Source of the DNA: Aradus depressus
Lineage: Eukaryota; Arthropoda; Insecta; Hemiptera; Aradidae
Assembly: GCA_963662175.1 (NCBI GenBank)
Contig: OY759224.1
Coordinates: 26,111,489-26,175,488, forward strand
Length of the DNA stretch: 64,000 nucleotides
Reading direction: 5' to 3'
Of the stretch, positions 21,739 through 33,295 are shown piece after piece. Each line of letters begins with the position of its first letter. Position 1 is the stretch's first letter. The notes under the pieces are model-generated. The model did no database searches. It had not been told where the DNA came from and worked only from the letters and a program-made list of their open reading frames with translations. Made by a program: the position numbers and the translations under genes.

Positions 21739-21876
21739 TATATTATATTTATATAATATATTTTATTTATATAATATATATTATATCCTATTTTATTATA
21801 ACAAATACAGTCATAGAAATAGACTACTGACTCCCCCCCCCCCCCCCCCCCAAAAAAAAAAAGAAAAAAAAAGAGT

Positions 21877-22250
21877 TTACATTCATGTCATGGGTCGCGA
21901 GGTTTAAATGGTTGCTATAGTAGTGGGTCATGAGCTATCAAAGGTTGAGAACCACTGTTCTAGAGCGTAGGGCTTTGGTTATGGTCTCACCGTGGTTGCT
22001 GGTTCGAATCCCATCCAGGAAAGTTTTATTTCATAGATAGAATTCCTTCCATGGCCCTGGATAGTAAACAAATAACAGCACCATTATAGAGGTATGGCGC
22101 TAACTAATACTCATGGTACATAAGGCCAAAAATAAGAAGATTAAATTTAGAAAAAAATCTGATGAAATAAGAAATAAATAGAACATATCAAAATAAAACT
22201 AAATACAAAGGAAACAAGGTTCATTTTATTATTTAAATTTTTTTTTTTTT
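21877..22250 (+). repeat. Duplicated segment, copy 1 (hAT end plus tRNA-like B box)
   Basis: Starts with a hAT-type end whose complement is 'cagtggttctcaacc' (ending about 21957), then 'gctggttcgaatcccatcc' and 'ccttccatggccctgg'. Repeated at 22590-22880 after another SINE copy. Confidence 0.7.
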
Positions 22251-22277
22251 TAAAGTTTTTTGAAGAATTATTCTGAA

Positions 22278-22588
22278 GAGGGCGCCGGTAGCTCAGTGGT
22301 ATGCGTGCTTGCCTTCTGAGCTCAAGATCGTGGGTTCGAAACCCAGCCGAGGCCCTTTATTTTATCTGACATGTAAAATTAACTTAAGCACGCCGTCCTT
22401 CGGATGTGGCGATAAGCGATGGTCCCGAGCCTGTACGATGTCAGGTACTCGTTAAAGACCCCTGTCCTAGGTGAATAAAAATTTATCTTCATAGTAGAGT
22501 CAGGCTCATGTTCACCAGAGTGACGAAAGAGTGCTCTGGTAGTAGGCGATATGACCTCGTAGTTAACGCCCGGGCATGAGTCATGAGT
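22278..22588 (+). mobile_element. tRNA-derived SINE
   Basis: Head 'ggcgccggtagctcagtggt', B box 'gtgggttcgaaaccc'; a short deletion near 22480 removes the 'agggtaggcaaaattta' part. Confidence 0.88.
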
Positions 22589-22589
22589 T

Positions 22590-22880
22590 TACAATCATGC
22601 AATGGGTCGCGAGGTTTAATGGTTGCAATTTTAGTGAGTCGTGAGCTATGAAAGGTTGAGAACCACTTGTCTCTAGAGCCATGGTTTTACCATGGTTGCG
22701 GGTTCGAATCCCGTCCGTGAGAGTTTTATTTCTTAGATAGAACTCCTTCCATGGCCCTGGAAGTTGTGCAAATAATCAAATAACAGCCACCATTTAAGAG
22801 GTATGGATGAAGTTTCAGTACATATCAAAATAAATCTAAATTAAAAAAAAAAACAAGGTTCATTTTATTATCAAAAAACC
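22590..22880 (+). repeat. Duplicated segment, copy 2
   Basis: Same order of blocks as 21877-22250 ('gggtcgcgaggttta', 'gcgggttcgaatcccg', 'ccttccatggccctgg', 'aacaaggttcattttatta'). Together with the SINE it forms a duplicated block of roughly 0.7-0.9 kb. Confidence 0.7.
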
Positions 22881-23400
22881 GTTTTTTGATTAATTAATTT
22901 AAAAATAACTAACTCTTTGTATATATTTGTTAAAGTTCGGCCCCTCCAACTAAAAAAAATAATATTTACATATAAGAGCGCACTTATATCTAATTATTAT
23001 TCATACGCAGTAGCGTCAACAATCCATATTATTGTTTATTCACTTGACTTTTGATCTATACTTTTTAAATTATTCAATAAATAGACATTCATTCATAGGA
23101 AAATGAAAGCAGAGGTTGGTGAGGTTAGAGAAGAACTATCCAATAGCCAATCAGAGCTGTTCTAGCATTTTACACAGCCTTCAGATGAGTCCAACATTAT
23201 GAATGGGATTGAGGGGGGCAACCGTACAAACAAAAAATTTATAACCTTCATTTTTTAAACATATTAACGTTTATTTATTATAAAAAATATGTTGAGAAGT
23301 CTTTTTAATAAATATTTTATAGTTTGTGATATATAAAATGTATTGTGGGAGTGTATAATTAATATATAAAGAGGTTAGGTTGTGTAAGTTCGCACCCCCT
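22881..23400. other. Intergenic stretch before a promoter
   Basis: No repeat family recognised and no ORF supported; the GC content rises towards 23400. Confidence 0.4.
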
Positions 23401-23477
23401 TGAAAGTGGACTCGTCCAGGTCCACTCGATTTCAGCTGACTCCCGTACTCACTCCGTAGTAAAGGAGTGGGGGAGAG

Positions 23478-23512
23478 TTCAGTTTGTGTTTGGCCGGCGA
23501 CCGGGCTAGTCG
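23478..23512 (+). promoter_or_regulatory. Inr + DPE core promoter
   Basis: The arthropod initiator TTCAGTTT places +1 at A23481. AGTCG at 23508-23512 is exactly +28 to +32 and fits the DPE consensus RGWYV. No TATA box lies about 30 bp upstream, as usual for Inr/DPE promoters. The region is GC-richer than its surroundings. Confidence 0.55.
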
Positions 23513-23524
23513 CATTGGCTCAAT

Positions 23525-23557
23525 ATGTCACTCTGCTCGATCCCAACTCGCAACTAG
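23525..23557 (+). CDS. Upstream ORF, 10 codons
   Basis: ATG at 23525 reads MSLCSIPTRN and stops at TAG 23555-23557, 44 bp after the inferred start site. If the transcript is real it could damp translation of the main frame. Confidence 0.3.
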   Translation: MSLCSIPTRN

Positions 23558-23742
23558 TTGCTTTTCACTCAAAATATACAAAAAAAAAAAAATATTAAAA
23601 AAAATTATCATTCTCAGTGCTACATATTTGGACAATCATCGAACGTGTTCCCATATTTTTTTTTAATTTTTATTGTGTGTGTGTAAAAATAAAAATTTTG
23701 AGTAAGATTCCGACTGAAGAATTTTTTTTTCAGTTGGAAAAT

Positions 23743-24222
23743 ATGCTAAAGTTTTTAACTCATAAATTGAAAAATCACTCTTTGAATGAAAACCCACATC
23801 ACAAGGTAAGCCCTTATACTTTATTTTTCAATATATTTTCAAAAAATCAACTGATAATTAATCATTTGTGAAGGTCACAAGGACTTAAGAGGCGAATCTC
23901 AGCCAAGATGGCGACAACATTACTACTAGAACAAAGAATCACTTTTCTCTTACATTTTTACAGTTTCTACTCACTTAAACTCTTCCAAAATAACCTTTAA
24001 ACGTTTATTAAACATTATGAAGACTCATTTGAAACTTTTTCCCACTTTAAATCTCTCAAAAATGAGAATTTCAAGAAGAAATGTTGGTTGAGAAAAATGG
24101 CTGACAACTGTGTTTTTAGTAAGGTTTCTGATATTACTTTCGCTTTCAGGTGGAAGAGGAAGAACACGATTCTGGTACAGAATCCGACGACGAACACGGA
24201 AACAGTGACGAACCAGAAATTA
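23743..24222 (+). CDS. 5' coding exons of an unrecognised gene
   Basis: ATG 23743 starts MLKFLTHKLKNHSLNENPHH K; the exon ends at 23805 before GTAAGC in phase 0. A second exon, 24150-24222, follows CTTTCAG and ends before GTGAGT in phase 1; it reads VEEEEHDSGTESDDEHGNSD EPEI. The short basic N-terminus and the acidic stretch suggest an intracellular protein, but no family is recognised. An Inr/DPE lies 262 bp upstream of the ATG. The next exon was not found; a splice to 24463 would stop after one codon, so the third exon is probably far downstream. Confidence is limited by the small size. Confidence 0.5.
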
Positions 24223-24497
24223 GTGAGTTTTTAAAAATTTAAAAACAATTTATTTAAAAAAAGTCCATCATGAATGTGATCAGTTACAAATTTACCTTAA
24301 ATATTACAATTTTTGTATATAGTGGTCGTAAATCGTTATTATAAACGCTTTTTATACTTTTATAAACATTTTTTAAGTATGCTATAGAAAAATTTCATAT
24401 ATTTTCCTTAAAATACAGTTTGTGGACCTAATTTTGTCTATGAGTCTTTTTTTTTTTTCTAGGCTGAATTTTTTTAAATTATTTTTTCTTCATATTA

Positions 24498-24680
24498 TTG
24501 CACGATTTATACAAAACTATTGAAAATATAATTCAGAAAAATATACCAAATCGCCAATTTAACATATTAGTGTCATCAGAAGGTTTGGTGGCCACCAAAA
24601 CAATGTTTTCTAGTGTATTTGACAACGTTATCAGTGACATGGTAAACACTTCCTTGATAGACATGTATGCTTCATTTTAA
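24498..24680 (+). other. Open frame of uncertain status
   Basis: Open from about 24468 to TAA 24680, reading HDLYKTIENIIQKNIPNRQF and SEGLVATKTMFSSVFDNV. No AG acceptor lies inside the open part and it does not join in frame to the exon ending at 24222. Possibly a decayed exon or transposase piece. Confidence 0.25.
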
Positions 24681-24959
24681 TTTAGTTCATATCAGCTTAT
24701 GTCGCTCATACATTCGCAAATAAAAGTTAATTACAAAATTTATTTTTATCATATTTTATTATGTAATTGTAAATATTTTGAGATATATCAAATTTTGTGG
24801 CTCTACTGACTTGAATATTTTCTTCAGTGACGTCTAACTATTAGATGAACTTTTTTTTAATGCTTTTTTTTTTCTTTGATGGTCAATAAAATAAATTTTA
24901 GTATTATAGTAAATAGTTAAATTTAGATTTTCACAAAATTGAGTGATCTAAACGTGGGA

Positions 24960-27900
24960 TTGACGGGACCCAGAGTTCACTTACGCGAAATTACAAATTT
25001 TTCGTTCTTCCCGTTTGTCGATTTGTATGAAAATCAATAGGTATTTTACTGGAGAAAGTTTGAATGGTCACAGTGAATTCAGCGGTGATATATTCATCAC
25101 ATCGGCAGTTATTGCGCTTTTTCAATTGTTCCCCCCTATTCACTTCTGCCGATTTCGCTGAAAATTGATGGGAGTCGTCCTTATGCAGTTCTGGGTTTAC
25201 ATATAAAATGTCATGTTGATATATCCATTACATCGGCAGTTATTGGGCTTTTTCAATTGTTCCGCCTATTTGATCCCCCTATTCACTTCGGCCGATTTCG
25301 CTGAAGATTGATAGGATTCGTCCTCATGCGGTTCTGGATTTACATATAAAATTTCATGTTGATATATCCATTACATCGGCAGTTATTGAGCTTTTTCAAT
25401 TGTTCCGCCTATTTGATCCCCCTATTCACTTCGGCCGATTTCGCTGAAAATTGATAGGCGTCGTCCTTATGCGGTTCTGGATTTATATATAAAATTTCAT
25501 GTTGATATATCCATTACATCGGCAGTTATTGAGCCTTTTTAATTGTTCCCCCTATTTGATCCCCCTATTCACTTCGGCCGATTTCGCTGAAAATTGATAG
25601 GCGTCGTCCTTATGCGGTTCTGGATTTATATATAAAATTTCATGTTGATATATCCATTACATCGGCAGTTATTGAGCCTTTTTAATTGTTCCCCCTATTT
25701 GATCCCCCTATTCACTTCGGCCGATTTCGCTGAAAATTGATTGGAGTCGTCCTTATGCGGTTCTGGATTTATATATAAAATTTCATGTTGATATATCCAT
25801 TACATCGGCAGTTATTGGGCTTTTTCAATTGTCCCCCTATTCACTTCGGCCGATTTCGCTGAAAATTGATTGGAGTCGTCCTTATGCGGTTCTGGATTTA
25901 TATATAAAATTTCATGTTGATATATCCATTACATCGGCAGTTATTGAGCTTTTTTAATTGTTCCCCCTATTTGATCCCCCTATTCACTTCGGCCGATTTC
26001 GCTGAAAATTGATTGGAGTCGTCCTTATGCGGTTCTGGATTTATATATAAAATTTCATGTTGATATATCCATTACATCGGCAGTTATTGGGCTTTTTCAA
26101 TTGTCCCCCTATTCACTTCGGCCGATTTCGCTGAAAATTGATAGGCGTCGTCCTTATGCGGTTCTGGATTTACATATAAAATTTCATGTTGATATATCCA
26201 TTACTCCGGCTGTTATTGAGCTTTTTTAATTGTTCCCCCTATTTGATCCCCCTATTCACTTCGGCCGATTTCGCTGAAAATTGATTGGAGTCGTCCTTAT
26301 GCGGTTCTGGATTTATATATAAAATTTCATGTTGATATATCCATTACATCGGCAGTTATTGAGCTTTTTTAATTGTTCCCCCTATTTGATCCCCCTATTC
26401 ACTTCGGCCGATTTCGCTGAAAATTGATTGGAGTCGTCCTTATGCGGTTCTGGATTTATATATAAAATTTCATGTTGATATATCCATTACATCGGCAGTT
26501 ATTGGGCTTTTTCAATTGTCCCCCTATTCACTTCGGCCGATTTCGCTGAAAATTGATAGGCGTCGTCCTTATGCGGTTCTGGATTTACATATAAAATTTC
26601 ATGTTGATATATCCATTACTCCGGCAGTTATTGAGCTTTTTTAAATTGTTCCCCCTATTTGATCCCCCTATTCACTTCGGCCGATTTCGCTGAAAATTGA
26701 TTGGAGTCGTCCTTATGCGGTTCTGGATTTATATATAAAATTTCATGTTGATATATCCATTACATCGGCAGTTATTGAGCTTTTTTAATTGTTCCCCCTA
26801 TTTGATCCCCCTATTCACTTCGGCCGATTTCGCTGAAAATTGATAGGCGTCGTCCTTATGCGGTTCTGGATTTATATATAAAATTTCATGTTGATATATC
26901 CATTACATCGGCAGTTATTGAGCCTTTTTAATTGTTCCCCCTATTTGATCCCCCTATTCACTTCGGCCGATTTCGCTGAAAATTGATTGGAGTCGTCCTT
27001 ATGCGGTTCTGGATTTATATATAAAATTTCATGTTGATATATCCATTACATCGGCAGTTATTGGGCTTTTTCAATTGTCCCCCTATTCACTTCGGCCGAT
27101 TTCGCTGAAAATTGATTGGAGTCGTCCTTATGCGGTTCTGGATTTATATATAAAATTTCATGTTGATATATCCATTACATCGGCAGTTATTGAGCTTTTT
27201 TAATTGTTCCCCCTATTTGATCCCCCTATTCACTTCGGCCGATTTCGCTGAAAATTGATTGGAGTCGTCCTTATGCGTTTCTGGATTTATATATAAAATT
27301 TCATGTTGATATATCCATTACATCGGCAGTGATTGGGCTTTTTCAATTGTCCCCCTATTCACTTCGGCCGATTTCGCTGAAAATTGATTGGAGTCGTCCT
27401 TATGCGGTTCTGGATTTATATATAAAATTTCATGTTGATATATCCATTACATCGGCAGTTATTGAGCTTTTTTAATTGTTCCCCCTATTTGATCCCCCTA
27501 TTCACTTCGGCCGATTTCGCTGAAAATTGATTGGAGTCGTCCTTATGCGGTTCTGGATTTATATATAAAATTTCATGTTGATATATCCATTACATCGGCA
27601 GTTATTGGGCTTTTTCAATTGTCCCCCTATTCACTTCGGCCGATTTCGCTGAAAATTGATAGGCGTCGTCCTTATGCGGTTCTGGATTTACATATAAAAT
27701 TTCATGTTGATATATCCATTACTCCGGCAGTTATTGAGCTTTTTTAATTGTTCCCCCTATTTGATCCCCCTATTCACTTCGGCCGATTTCGCTGAAAATT
27801 GATTGGAGTCGTCCTTATGCGGTTCTAGATTTATATATAAAATTTCATGTTGATATATCCATTACATCGGCAGTTATTGAGCTTTTTTAATTGTTCCCCC

Positions 27901-30540
27901 TATTTGATCCCCCTATTCACTTCGGCCGATTTCGCTGAAGATTGATAGGATTCGTCCTCATGCGGTTCTGGATTTACATATAAAATTTCATGTTGATATA
28001 TCCATTACATCGTCAGTTATTGAGCTTTTTCAATTGTTCCGCCTATTTGATCCCCCTATTCACTTCGGCCGATTTCGCTGAAAATTGATAGGCGTCGTCC
28101 TTATGCGGTTCTGGATTTATATATAAAATTTCATGTTGATATATCCATTACATCGGCAGTTATTGAGCCTTTTTAATTGTTCCCCCTATTTGATCCCCCT
28201 ATTCACTTCGGCCGATTTCGCTGAAAATTGATTGGAGTCGTCCTTATGCGGTTCTGGATTTATATATAAAATTTCATGTTGATATATCCATTACATCGGC
28301 AGTTATTGGGCTTTTTCAATTGTCCCCCTATTCACTTCGGCCGATTTCGCTGAAAATTGATTGGAGTCGTCCTTATGCGGTTCTGGATTTATATATAAAA
28401 TTTCATGTTGATATATCCATTACATCGGCAGTTATTGAGCTTTTTTAATTGTTCCCCCTATTTGATCCCCCTATTCACTTCGGCCGATTTCGCTGAAAAT
28501 TGATTGGAGTCGTCCTTATGCGGTTCTGGATTTATATATAAAATTTCATGTTGATATATCCATTACATCGGCAGTTATTGGGCTTTTTCAATTGTCCCCC
28601 TATTCACTTCGGCCGATTTCGCTGAAAATTGATAGGCGTCGTCCTTATGCGGTTCTGGATTTATATATAAAATTTCATGTTGATATATCCATTACATCGG
28701 CAGTTATTGAGCTTTTTTAATTGTTCCCCCTATTTGATCCCCCTATTCACTTCGGCCGATTTCGCTGAAAATTGATTGGAGTCGTCCTTATGCGGTTCTG
28801 GATTTATATATAAAATTTCATGTTGATATATCCATTACTCCGGCTGTTATTGAGCTTTTTTAATTGTTCCCCCTATTTGATCCTCCGATTCACTTCGGCC
28901 GATTTCGCTGAAAATTGATTGGAGTCGTCCTTATGCGGTTCTGGATTTACATATAAATTTTCATGTTGATATATCCATTACATCGGCAGTTATTGAGCTT
29001 TTTTAATTGTTCCCCCTATTTGATCCCCCTATTCACTTCGGCCGATTTCGCTGAAAATTGATTGGAGTCGTCCTTATGCGGTTCTGGATTTATATATAAA
29101 ATTTCATGTTGATATATCCATTACATCGGCAGTTATTGAGCTTTTTTAATTGTTCCCCCTATTTGATCCCCCTATTCACTTCGGCCGATTTCGCTGAAAA
29201 TTGATTGGAGTCGTCCTTATGCGGTTCTGGATTTATATATAAAATTTCATGTTGATATATCCATTACATCGGCAGTTATGGGCTTTTTCAATTGTCCCCC
29301 TATTCACTTCGGCCGATTTCGCTGAAAATTGATAGGCGTCGTCCTTATGCGGTTCTGGATTTATATATAAAATTTCATGTTGATATATCCATTACATCGG
29401 CAGTTATTGAGCCTTTTTAATTGTTCCCCCTATTTGATCCCCCTATTCACTTCGGCCGATTTCGCTGAAAATTGATTGGAGTCGTCCTTATGCGGTTCTG
29501 GATTTATATATAAAATTTCATGTTGATATATCCATTACATCGGCAGTTATTGAGCTTTTTTAATTGTTCCCCCTATTTGATCCCCCTATTCACTTCGGCC
29601 GATTTCGCTGAAAATTGATTGGAGTCGTCCTTATGCGGTTCTGGATTTATATATAAAATTTCATGTTGATATATCCATTACATCGGCAGTTATTGAGCTT
29701 TTTTAATTGTTCCCCCTATTTGATCCCCCTATTCACTTCGGCCGATTTCGCTGAAAATTGATTGGAGTCGTCCTTATGCGGTTCTGGATTTATATATAAA
29801 ATTTCATGTTGATATATCCATTACATCGGCAGTTATTGAGCTTTTTTAATTGTTCCCCCTATTTGATCCCCCTATTCACTTCGGCCGATTTCGCTGAAAA
29901 TTGATTGGAGTCGTCCTTATGCGGTTCTGGATTTATATATAAAATTTCATGTTGATATATCCATTACATCGGCAGTTATTGAGCTTTTTTAATTGTTCCC
30001 CCTATTTGATCCCCCTATTCACTTCGGCCGATTTCGCTGAAAATTGATTGGAGTCGTCCTTATGCGGTTCTGGATTTACATATAAATTTTCATGTTGATA
30101 TATCCATTACATCGGCAGTTATTGAGCTTTTTTAATTGTTCCCCCTATTTGATCCCCCTATTCACTTCGGCCGATTTCGCTGAAAATTGATTGGAGTCGT
30201 CCTTATGCGGTTCTGGATTTATATATAAAATTTCATGTTGATATATCCATTACATCGGCAGTTATTGAGCTTTTTTAATTGTTCCCCCTATTTGATCCCC
30301 CTATTCACTTCGGCCGATTTCGCTGAAAATTGATAGGAGTCGTCCTTATGTGGTTCTGGATTGACATATAAAATTTCATGTTGATATATCCATTACATCG
30401 GCAGTTATTAAGGTTTTTGTGTTACCCCTCCTAATCTTCTTTTTCTCTCAGGCCGATTTGTATGAAAATTGTGTCGGCTTTAAGGGGTTCTGAATACGCA
30501 CATAAAATTTCTTGTGGATACATATAGATACACGATACAT
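24960..30540 (+). repeat. Satellite array of Rep-A units (143/129 bp)
   Basis: About 38 head-to-tail monomers. The long monomer is 143 bp and the short one 129 bp; they differ by a 14-bp indel in the pyrimidine-rich part ('ttccccctatttgatccc'). Landmarks are 'ccattacatcggcagttatt', 'cacttcggccgatttcgctg' and 'gtccttatgcggttctggat'. Divergence rises at both ends. A variant 'attactccggc' recurs at about 26201, 26616, 27719 and 28835, pointing to block duplications of about 0.4 and 1.1 kb. Some long stretches are identical, so the array length in the assembly may be wrong. Confidence 0.95.
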
Positions 30541-30870
30541 ATAGATTTTTAGCCAAATCGACCAAAGCGACGACACCTATTAATTTTCAGCGGAATCTGC
30601 CTAAGGGGAGAGGGGCTCAAAAATCCAATAATTGCCGAGGTAATGATTTTAGAACTTGACATTTTTTATTTAAATTCAAATTCCTATATGGATTTCACCT
30701 ATTAATTTATCGGTGGATAAATATATCGACGCAAAACCCTAATAACTGCCGATGTAATGAATATATCGACATATTTAGTATGACCATTCAGAAGCCACTA
30801 TGTAAGTCATATATTTTAGCCCAACTTGGGTTTAGAGGGAGAGAAAATAAATATATTTTTCTTTATTTAT
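30541..30870 (-). repeat. Rep-A units in opposite orientation
   Basis: 'cgacgacacctattaatttt', 'actgccgatgtaatgaatat' and 'cccaacttgggtttagaggg' read as the complement of the family; they abut the array tail to tail. Confidence 0.7.
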
Positions 30871-31194
30871 TTATGGAGATCGGAAAACATGCAATTCCTG
30901 TGGAAAATCAATATCGAATTTTTGCGGATATGCCGTCCAGTCAAGATACTAAAAATAAACTCAAGGGGATGATATATGAAATTTTATTGTAATTTATGCC
31001 TATCATAGTGTTTATTTAACCTATTTTGATATGCAGCCTGCACTTGAAAACCTGATGCATTACCGCTTGCCACTTGACTACCAGAGCTTAACACGGCCTG
31101 AAAGTACCTAATCTCACCGACCCTTTCTGGATTTTTAAATGCGAGAGGCAATATATATTAAATAAAAATACTGACAATTTTTGACGGATTACGA

Positions 31195-32030
31195 AAAAAA
31201 AGTCAATCACCGACTATGTACTTCCCCAGTAAGAATTAATCAATTACGTTTTCAGTGCTAAACCTCTCTAAAATATATACTTCTGAAACATTATAAAAAC
31301 ATTTTTTGCCAAGCCCGTCTTCTCTGGTCCCCCCTTACTTTCCAATTTCGCGGAAATTTATTAAGTGCCATCCTTATGGTTTTTTGAATTTAAATATAAA
31401 ATTTCATGTCGATACATTCATTACATCGGCAGTTATTGTGGTTTTTTAATTGAGCCTCAGCCCTACGTTCCTCTTTAACTTGGTCACTTCGGAAAATCAA
31501 TATATTTCGTCCTTACAGGATTCTAGATACATATATAAAATTTCGTGTCGATACATTCATTCAATATACAAAAATATAAAAAAACGTAAAATGATAAGGT
31601 CTCACACATACCATTAAAACAGTCTTCAGTGAATCAATTACGTTTTCGTTCTTCTTTCAAAGCTAATCGCCCGTTTCGATTAAAAATCAATAGTTGACTT
31701 ACATATCAGCTTCTGAATATTGATACTGATTTATGTATCGATACATTCAGTTATTAGAGTAGTTGAGTCGATCCCCTCTTCCCTTCGTATGATTCTGCTT
31801 TGAATTTACATATACAATTTCATATTAATACATTCATTATTGCAGTTCCTATAGTTTTTGTGTTATGCCCTCCTCCCTAATCCCCTCTTTCCCTTTGGCC
31901 GATTTGACTGAAAATCAATAAGTAACGTCCTTATAAGATTCTGGATGCACATATAAAATTTCGTGTCGATAGATCCCTTTTATCGGCAGTGATCGTTAAA
32001 ATTCCGGTGAAAAGTCAACATCGAATATAA
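31195..32030 (+). repeat. Two Rep-A copies in tandem
   Basis: The first begins at 31195 ('cgactatgtacttccccagt') and the second near 31610 ('caattacgttttcgttc'). Each has one to three units; the second reaches 'cggtgaaaagtcaacatcga'. Confidence 0.7.
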
Positions 32031-32611
32031 ACGTGAAAATTCTATAATTATTTACTCTATACTTATTAAAAAAAAAATTATTATTATTTATTCTATTGCA
32101 TTAAATAAGATGGCAACCAGTAAAATGCCAGTTTACCTTATTGCTAGTTTTCTATGCCCTAATTGAAGTACATTGAACTAAGACATATAATTAGTTTTTC
32201 TAGTCTGAAGTACATATATTGACTTCTGATATTTATATATCTTCAATTGTTATATTATTGTTAGAGAAAAATAATATTATTTAAATTATGTTCAACATTC
32301 TTTTTATTATTTATAAATGATTAATTAAAACTATTGACTAGTTGTTTAAATATAGAAGTCAACTCAATAAATGGCTGATTCTCAAATAAAATAGCTTGAA
32401 TCTATTCGAATTTGTCGGTTGGGACACAATGAGGGAATGATCTTTAGGGTATCTATTTAAACATAATATGTTTATTATTTATTTCGTGATCATATATATA
32501 TATATTTATATGATCCTGAAATAAATAATAATGAGGATGGTAAGTTAGGACATGTCAAATCTTCATCTCGAATATGAAGTTCATAGCTACAATCGTTTCT
32601 GAGTTAGAGCG

Positions 32612-32815
32612 CAAACATCGCGAAAATGGTCAAAACAAGCGCAGACAGCAAAAATGGTCAAAACAAGCGCATACATCGCGAAAATGGTCAAATCAAGCGC
32701 ATACATCGCGAAAATGATCAAAACAAGCGCCGACATCGCGAAAATGGTCAAAACAAGCGCCTACATCGCGAAAATGGTCAAAACAAGCGCAGACATCGCG
32801 AAAATTGTCAAAACA
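32612..32815 (+). repeat. 30-bp minisatellite, about 7 copies
   Basis: Unit near 'aaaatggtcaaaacaagcgc' plus 'agacatcgcg'. The period is divisible by three, which keeps two frames open, but codon content and lack of context argue against coding. Confidence 0.9.
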
Positions 32816-33295
32816 TATTCAGGGGACCTTAAAACGTAAATATCCGTTCAAATCTCGAATTCGGATTTTCGCATGATTACAGTGCTTCCTTATACTATAG
32901 ATACAAGAAAGTAAACATTTGCAAACTTTGTCAATAATAAATGTCTTGAAAAAAAAAAAAAAAATAGTATTTGAGAAAAATATTCCAAAAGAAAGCCTTC
33001 TTGAGACCTGTCCGTCTGTCTTATCTTTTATAAAGGTACCTTCTGTCTGTCAGTCTCATGTCTGAGAAGCTTTTTTAAATTATTTATAAATTAAAAAACA
33101 GAAAAACTACTTTAAGGAAATGTATGGCATATTATTATTATTATTTTTTCTACCTCTCTCAATATTAATAATTGTAATAATTAATTTGGCAAAAATAAAA
33201 AAAAATAAAATGTAATTAAAATTTTCTAATTTGAAAAAAGGATTTTTTTTTTACAGTTTATAGAAAAATTAAAATTAATTGACAAAAAAATAATT

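Noticed and set aside
22680..22720. Second tRNA gene around 'gcgggttcgaatcccg'
   Set aside because: Only a B-box-like T-arm is visible; acceptor and D arms are missing and the block is duplicated with other repeats.
32626..32839. Repeat protein with HRENGQNKR-type units
   Set aside because: Two frames are open simultaneously because the repeat is 30 bp long; no promoter, splice or domain signal.
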